Part shown: in pieces, positions 57,190 to 64,000 of the stretch
Layout of the letters: each line of letters begins with the position of its first letter
How positions within the stretch are numbered: position 1 is the first letter of the stretch
Source of the DNA: Gordionus sp. m RMFG-2023
Taxonomy: Eukaryota; Nematomorpha; Gordioida; Chordodea; Parachordodidae
Length of the DNA stretch: 64,000 nt
Assembly (NCBI RefSeq): GCF_954871325.1
Contig: NC_088775.1
Span: forward strand, 65,945,561 to 66,009,560
Direction: 5' to 3'
Program-made: the position numbers and the translations under genes
Notes under the pieces: model-generated
Seen by the model: only the letters and a program-made list of their open reading frames with translations
The model's database searches: none
Told to the model about the DNA's origin: nothing

Positions 57190-60100
57190 CCATGACTAAA
57201 ATACGAATTGCTATAAACTACGAATTGCCAGGTAAATTGCGAATTGCCATGTCTAAACTACGAATTGCGTAAATTAATGTTAAATTTAGATAAAATTATG
57301 GAAGATTGGATGACTAAACTACGAATTGCCGTATATAATGTTAAATTAAATAGAATAAACTACGAATTGCCGTATTTTATGTTAAATTAAAATGACTAAA
57401 CTGCGAATTGCCGTATTTAATGTTAAAATAAAATGACTAAACTACGAATTGCCGTATCTAATCTTAAAATAAAGTGACTAAACTACGAATTGCCGTATCT
57501 AATCTTAAAATAAAGAGACTAAACTACGAATTGCCGTATTTAATATTAAAATAAAGTGACTAAACTACGAATTGCCGTATTTTATGTTAAATTAAAATGA
57601 CTAAACTGCGAATTGCCGTTATATAATGTTAAATTAAAATGACTAAACTACGAATTGCCGTAATTAATGTTAAATTAAATTTTCTAAACAGTATATTATG
57701 TTAAATTAAAATGACTAAACTACGAATTGCGGTTTATAATGTTAAATTAAATTAAGTAAACTACGAATTTACGAATTGCCAGGTAAATTGCGAATTGCCA
57801 TTATAAACTACGAATTGCCGTATATAATGATAAATTTGATAAAATGCTGTAAAATAGGATGACTAAACTACGAATTGCCGTATTTAATGTTAAAGTTAAG
57901 TGACTAAACTACGAATTGCCGTATTTTATGTTAAATTAAAATGACTAAACTGCGAATTGCCGTATTTAATGTTAAAATAAAATGACTAAACTACGAATTG
58001 CCGTATCTAATCTTAAAATAAAGTGACTAAACTACGAATTGCCGTATCTAATCTTAAAATAAAGTGACTAAACTACGAATTGCCGTATCTAATCTTAAAA
58101 TAAAGAGACTAAACTACGAATTGTCGTATTTAATATTAAAATTAAGTGACTAAACTACGAATTGCCGTATTTTATGTTAAATTAAAATGACTAAACTGCG
58201 AATTGCCGTATTTAATGTTAAAATAAAGTGACTAAACTACGAATTGCCGTATTTAATATTATAATAAAGTGACTAAACTACGAATTGCCGTATCTAATGT
58301 TAAAATAAAGTGACTAAACTACGAATTGCCGTATCTAATCATAAATTAAAATGACTAAACTGCGAATTGCTGTATTTAATGTTAAAATATAGTGACTAAA
58401 CTACCATGACTAAACTACGAATTGCCGTATTTAATATTATAATAAAGTGACTAAACTACGAATTGCCGTATCTAATCTTAAAATAAAGTGACTAAACTAC
58501 GAATTGCCGTATCTAATCTTAAAATAAAGTGACTAAACTACGAATTGCCGTATCTAATCTTAAAATAAAGAGACTAAACTACGAAATGCCGTATTTAATA
58601 TTAAAATAAAGTGACTAAACTACGAATTGCCGTATTTTATGTTAAATTAAAATGACTAAACTACGAATTGCCGTATCTAATCATAAAATGACTAAACTGC
58701 GAATTGCTGTATTTAATGTTAAAATATAGTGACTAAACTACCAATTGCCGTATTTTATGTTAAATTAAAATGACTAAACTGCGAATTGCCGTATTTAATG
58801 GCAAAATTAAGTGACTAAACTACGAATTGCCGTATTTAATATTATAATAAAGTGACTAAACTACGAATTGCCGTATCTAATCTTAAAATAAAGTGACTAA
58901 ACTACGAATTGCCGTATCTAATCATAAATTAAAATGACTAAACTGCGAATTGCTGTATTTAATCTTAAAATAAAGTGAATATACTACGAATTGCCGTATT
59001 TTATGTTAAATTAAAATGACTAAACTGCGAATTGCCGTATTTAATGTTAAAATTAAGTGACTAAACTACGAATTGCCGTATCTAATCTTAAATAAAGTGA
59101 CTAAACTACGATTTGCCGTATCTAATCTTAAATAAGGTGACTAAACTACGAATTGCAGTATTTTATGTAAAATTGACTAAACTGCGAATTGCAGCATCAA
59201 ATCTTAAATTAAAATGACTAAACTGCGAATTGCCGTATTTAATGTTAAAATAAAGTGACTAAACTACGAATTGCCGTATTTTATGTAAAATTAAAATGAC
59301 TAAACTGCGAATTGCCCTATCTAATCTTAAATTAAAATGACTAAACTGCGAATTGCCCTAATGTTAAAATAAAGTGACTAAACTACGAATTGCCGTTTTA
59401 TTGTTAAAATAAACTACGAATTGCGGTAATTACTGCTAAATTAAAATGACTAAACTACGAATTGCCGTAATGAGTAAAATAATATGACTAAAAAGTGCGA
59501 ATTGCACTATATAATGTTAAAATATATTGACTAAACTACGAATTTAGGTAATTAATGATTGAATTATAATGAGTAAACTACCAATTGCGATAATTAATGT
59601 TATAATATAATTACTAAACAGCGAATTGCCGTGTCTAATCTTAAATTATAATGACTAAATTGCGAATTGCCGTATTTAATGTTAAATTTAAACTACGAAT
59701 GCCGTATTTAATGTTAAAATAAAGTGACTAAACTACGAATTGCCGAATTTATGTTAAATACCCAACTGCGAATTGTCATATTTAATGTTAAATAAAATTA
59801 CTAAACTACGAATTGCGGTAATTAATAATAAATTGTCATGACTTAACTACGAATTGCCGTATTTTATGTTTGATTAAAATGACTAAACTACAAATTGCCA
59901 TATTTATTGTTAAAATAAAATGACTAAATTATGAATTGCCTAATTTTATGTTAAATTAAAATGACTAAACTACGAATTGCAGTGTTTAATGTTAAAATAA
60001 AGTGACTAAACTACGAATTGCCGTTTTAATGTTAAAATAAAATGACTAAACTACGAATTGAGGTTTTAATGTTTAATTAAAATGATTAAACTATGAATTG

Positions 60101-60420
60101 ACATATTTAATATTATATTAAATTGTCTAAACATATTAAATTTTATAAACAGTATATGATGTAAAATTATAATGGGTAAACTGCGAATTGTAATATATAA
60201 CGTCAAATTATTCGAAATGCGTTAATGTTAAATTATAATTACTAAAATACGAATTGCCTTAATTTTTGTCAAATTAAATACAATATATGTAAAATTTAAA
60301 TTACAAAACTGCGTATTACCGTATATTATGTTAAATTAAAATGACTAAACTACGAATTGCGGTATTAATGTTAAATTAAAATGACTAAACTGCGAATTGC
60401 CTTAATTAACATTACATTTA
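57190..60420. repeat. 41-bp satellite array with higher-order structure
   Basis: About 75-80 units of the type TGACTAAACTACGAATTGCC followed by gtatttaatgttaaaataaag. CGAATTGCC is almost invariant, while the linker varies between tttaatgttaaaataa, tctaatcttaaaataa and ttttatgttaaattaa. These variants recur in the same order as blocks of five to seven units (for example near 57370-57610, 57915-58200 and 58435-58650). A distinct leader (gccaggtaaattgcgaattg) occurs near 57225 and 57775. The array decays toward 60.4 kb. No coding capacity. Confidence 0.95.
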
Positions 60421-62336
60421 GATTTTGATAGAAAATAATGATAATAGCTAATCGTTTTAATTGGTCAAAAATATAAGATTTTATCAACTATATTACCCTA
60501 CATTCATACTATCTCTGCCTTAATACAAAATTTAAACATTTTCCTATTTTATTTATAAAATTTGTTGCAATTATTAGCGTTTATAGACATAATCCTCTCT
60601 ATATATTGAAAAAAATTTAGATTATTAAAAATAACATAACATATTAAAGAGATATTTTATTTTACAATTTAATAATATATGAATCAAAAAAATGTAAATA
60701 TATATATTTAGAAAAAATTATAATTATTGACTAATTTTATTTAATTTCAATATATATATTTATTATAAATAATTTATTTAGTTCATAAATTTACAAAATA
60801 TAGATGCATTAATAATTTTCATCCGATTTTTTGTTTTTTATGTTATGAATGCACATTATAAATTTACTTAAAATAAAAATGAGTTATATAAATAATTTAA
60901 TTTATAAATTTACAAACATTATTGATATCTGTTTGGATTTCCTTGTGATTTTTGATAGGGGACTTCTTTGTCGCTAAATGTTAAATACAGCATATATAAA
61001 TTAATATATTTTATAGCATATTTTATAAATAAAAAAGGAATATTAATAGCAATTTTTTTTCTTGTTGCAAGCTCAGGATATCCATAGTTCTACTAACATA
61101 TTAAAAAATTATAATCATAAATGTAAAAATTCTATCTCAATTTTATTTTATAAATATTAAATTAGTAAATTTAAATAGTTTACTATAGAAATGAACGTTT
61201 TGTAAATAAAATCACCTTATTTCTCCTTTATTATAAAATAATATCTATAAACCTGATAAATTATCTCAAATTATTAAAAAATATTATTTGTGAAATATAC
61301 TTTGCATTTGACATTTAATCACAGCTAAATATTTTTACAATTAATATAATTAAATATTAATTCTCAAGATGTGAGATTTAAAAAGTATTTAAGCTAATAA
61401 ATTGTTTTTTTGCGATGTTCTTCTGAATTTTAATTTTAATATAGCATAGATAGGACCCTGCCAGCTAAAATTCTTTTATATAAAAATGTTTAATCTAAAC
61501 CTTTATGATTTTTGGTTAAGAATGGTGGTTTTTCTTTTGAACAATATACAGCTGAAAACCATTGCTAGGAATATATTATTAGCATTTTTAAACGCTAGTT
61601 GAAATGTTAAATGTACGAGCGTTGTAAGGATCATCTACTTATATTAAAAAATTATATTTATAAATATGAAAGAATCCATGTGATATAGCTTATAATTACC
61701 AAGACAACGAACTTACATCTAATCAGTAGCCAATAATAATACTCGTTGTTGTAACCCGTTTATGGCATTGTAATATTTTATTTTTGAAATTATGTTTATC
61801 ATTCATTTAAATAAAATATATTACTATTCTCCTGTAGACTTCTATATATTATTAAAAAATAATATCAAGCAAGTTTTGGAGGTCTGTAAATAGCTGCTTA
61901 AAATAATTAAAAACATTCGGCTAACGGATAAGATAATAAATATTTTTAAAAAAATTATTTGAAGATATTCCATAATTTATAATTTTAACTATATATTTCA
62001 ATTTAAGATATTCAGTTAAACCAATTTAACTAAATGGGTCTCGAGGATTTTTTTAAAACTATTAGCAATACATATATTATACTTTTATTTACAATATCAA
62101 AATAATTCAAAACAAAAAGAAATATATTCGTAATTATAAATATAATCATTTATCATTATTGGTGCACTATTTATTATTACTTTATTTTAGACTGTTGGAT
62201 TTTATTGGCTGATTATCTCCACTCTCCTTATTTATTTCATAATTTAACCATGATTTACTAGAAAACTCCACCAAATTTATCTTTATAAATCTCCTAATAA
62301 CCGATTCAAATAGATGTCATTGTTTATGATATAGTC
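60421..62336. other. AT-rich spacer
   Basis: Long A/T-rich DNA with no open frame of note, no terminal repeats and no tandem structure that I can define. Nothing recognisable. Confidence 0.6.
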
Positions 62337-62518
62337 TAAAATACGAATTGCTAAAAACTACGAATTGCCAGGCAAATTGCGAATTGCAATGACTAAACTA
62401 CGAATTGCGCAAATTAATGATATTATGATAAAATGTTGCGAAATAGGATGATTTATATAAAGTTAAAATGAATAAACTACGAATTGCCGTATTTTATGTT
62501 AAATTAAAACGACTAAAG
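62337..62518. repeat. Detached copy of the 57-60 kb satellite with its leader
   Basis: Reads taaaatacgaattgctaaaa, then gccaggcaaattgcgaattg, then a few 41-bp-type units and stops. The order of leader, a spacer around gataaaatgttgcgaaatag and monomers is that of the main array at 57196 and 57765. Confidence 0.85.
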
Positions 62519-62670
62519 TGAATCATGCTGTTATACAATAAATATTTTTATATATCACTAGAAATCCAATCCAGTGGATAATAATATTATATTTTTGTAA
62601 TCTAATATACGCTTATTGACTTTTTTATTCATCATTTTTATATCTAATAATAAAATAATATTTTATTTCT

Positions 62671-63720
62671 GCCATTCCATGTCAAATCGATCAAACATTT
62701 TCGGCCGATCCCTTTTAAAATTCTTAAAAATTTCATGAATTATTAAGATAAGTAAGTAAATGAATGATAAAGCCCCCCCCCCCAAGACCAAATTCCTGAG
62801 TATGAGCCTCGAACAAATAACTTGTCCAAAAGACTTTTTTGCCTATTGTAAGGAAAATATTAAAGGTATAAGATTTATTTATTAATATATATTATAATTT
62901 TTTTTAAAATAGATTTCTCTTACATTATGAAAAACGAATATGAGAAAGAGCTAATAATTTTAGAAGAGAGATTCAATAAAGCGCGTGCAATACCTGAAAC
63001 GCAAAGATTTCATACGTATCATCCAATTTCTCAGAATAAAATTGAGGCTAAATTTTATACAAATTGAACAGACTGCAAATTTTAAATTATGGATAGAATA
63101 TGATTATCTATCTATATTTCTAAAATATTAATAAAAAATTAAATTAAAGATAGTTAATATCGTAAATTTGATTTCAGTCTAATGGGCATGTATCCACACT
63201 GCCCCTCAGTTTTTGGTATATTTAATAGAAATTGGAAATTTTTTAATATAAAAAGTGAAAATATACTGTTATTGGTAATAACAAAATTTTAACCTGAAAT
63301 TTGTAATTTCCTATAGGGTAATCTATTTTTTCCAATTTTTGATAAATCGAAAGTCTCAAAAGCTTCGCCAAGGTTATGACATAGTATATATATTTTTAAC
63401 AAAGGTGTTAAAATAAAAAGATAAAAAAAATTTCGAAAACAAACTCCCTTGCCAATGTTTATTGTTTTATGATTACTTATAATTTTATATATTATGTACC
63501 TTTTTACTATAATTAATTTTTGAGATATAAATATTTTATATTTTACAGATTCCAAAATGGCTCTTTTTTGCACCATTGAGCCTCTTATCCATGGAACCAG
63601 GTGTGCTAGCGAACTAAAATAAATGGCTTTCTAATTTATGTAACCTATCTAAATAATTCCATAAATTTAACAAATTTAAAAGGGGTCGGCCGGTAGGTGA
63701 TCGATTGACGAGGAATGACC
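62671..63720. mobile_element. Terminal-inverted-repeat element, unclassified
   Basis: The left end gccattccatgtcaaatcga, then tcaaacattttcggccgatc and ccttttaaa, is matched by the reversed right end ggtcattcctcgtcaatcga, then tcacctaccggccgacc and ccttttaaa. That gives about 50 bases of imperfect TIR, 1.05 kb apart. No certain target duplication. The interior contains a C-run (62773-62783) and the two-exon candidate. Long TIRs would suit a MULE-type unit, but the class is not established. Confidence 0.6.
62802..63070 (+). CDS. Two-exon candidate gene, function unknown
   Basis: Exon 1 (62802-62865) reads MSLEQITCPKDFFAYCKENIK. A 47-base interval (62866-62912) starts gtataag and ends tttaaaatag, as a short fungal-type intron would. 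Exon 2 (62913-63070) continues in phase through DFSYIMKNEYEKELIILEER, FNKARAIPETQRFHTYHPIS and QNKIEAKFYTN to a stop. The joint codon is GAT. Composition is protein-like, with a charged helical segment in exon 2. The 5' side may extend further but meets a C-run. Lying between inverted repeats, it may be the remnant of a transposase. No family is recognised. Confidence 0.35.
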
Positions 63721-64000
63721 TTTAAATAATAAAATATTATTTTATATAAATAATATAATAAAATAATATTTTATATATATTAAATGTCAGCCACTGACAG
63801 CAAAACTTTATAATTCTCAAAATTATACGCCTTTGGCTTTCACAAAACTTTCTTTTTCCTACTTTATCACTGACAGATAGTAAAATATCTACCAAATCTA
63901 GATAATTCTCCAAATACCAGCTCATGCCCTATATATAAATTATATTATGATATAGTAGATTCAAATAAATTGATGATAAATGATGTTGCATAAGGATAAT
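63721..64000. other. AT-rich spacer
   Basis: Contains the near-palindromic run aaaatattattttata in two copies (63730-63780). Otherwise no feature is visible. Confidence 0.5.

Noticed and set aside
57190-60420. Regularly spaced repeats that could be mistaken for a CRISPR array
   Set aside because: Spacers are repeat variants and not unique sequences, the DNA is eukaryotic in character, and no cas genes exist. It is a satellite.
63289-63925. Two minus-strand frames of 95 and 62 codons
   Set aside because: Low-complexity hydrophobic translation of A/T-rich DNA; no motif, and one overlaps the terminal-repeat element.

Overview
The window looks like repeat-saturated, strongly AT-rich nuclear DNA of a eukaryote. 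The mix of hAT, MULE, Helitron, Ty3/Gypsy and LINE debris, with long AT-rich spacers and many short GC-rich terminal-repeat MITEs, would fit an early-diverging fungus such as an arbuscular mycorrhizal (Glomeromycotina) species. That assignment is an impression from composition and repeat style and is not proven. I found no confident host gene, rRNA or functional tRNA. The best host-like candidate is a short two-exon reading frame near 62.8-63.1 kb, and it sits inside an inverted-repeat element.

Layout, 0-13 kb: several small non-autonomous hAT elements (49-487, 509-858, 3495-4346) with 8-bp target duplications, a terminal-repeat element carrying a tRNA-like stretch (7632-8039), a hAT element complete at both ends with a decayed transposase (8246-10346, perfect 8-bp duplication), and a 19-bp minisatellite (10.9-11.2 kb).

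13-30 kb: a Russian doll of elements. An old Ty3/Gypsy fossil (minus strand, from 13.3 kb) is split by a hAT-like terminal-repeat unit (17003-26076). That unit holds a decayed LINE, which is itself split by a second Ty3/Gypsy fossil (18574-25109, 5-bp duplication gacaa). A deleted MULE (26316-27875) and a ZMYM/TTF-type hAT pseudogene (27927-29812) carrying its own MITE follow.

30-40 kb: a non-autonomous Helitron (30466-33206), then a young, nearly whole Ty3/Gypsy element (33250-40074) with almost identical LTRs and a 5-bp duplication. Its gag and pol frames lie in the same phase with a hairpin at the junction.

40-57 kb: AT-rich spacer, a 118-bp tandem array with a palindrome in each unit, MULE and hAT fragments, a 50-bp minisatellite, and two copies of an unusual hAT with an internal inverted duplication (47603-50817; 51977-56640). 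The second copy is interrupted by a second Helitron and by a TA-flanked MITE that itself holds a Helitron 3' end. The first hAT copy supplies the empty site that fixes the Helitron boundaries.

57-64 kb: a 3.2-kb array of a 41-bp satellite with higher-order structure, a small detached copy of it at 62.3 kb, AT-rich spacer, and an inverted-repeat element (62671-63720) with the two-exon candidate.

The genes do not form pathways. The window records layered transposition, and its value lies in the insertion chronology and in a few unusual structures.
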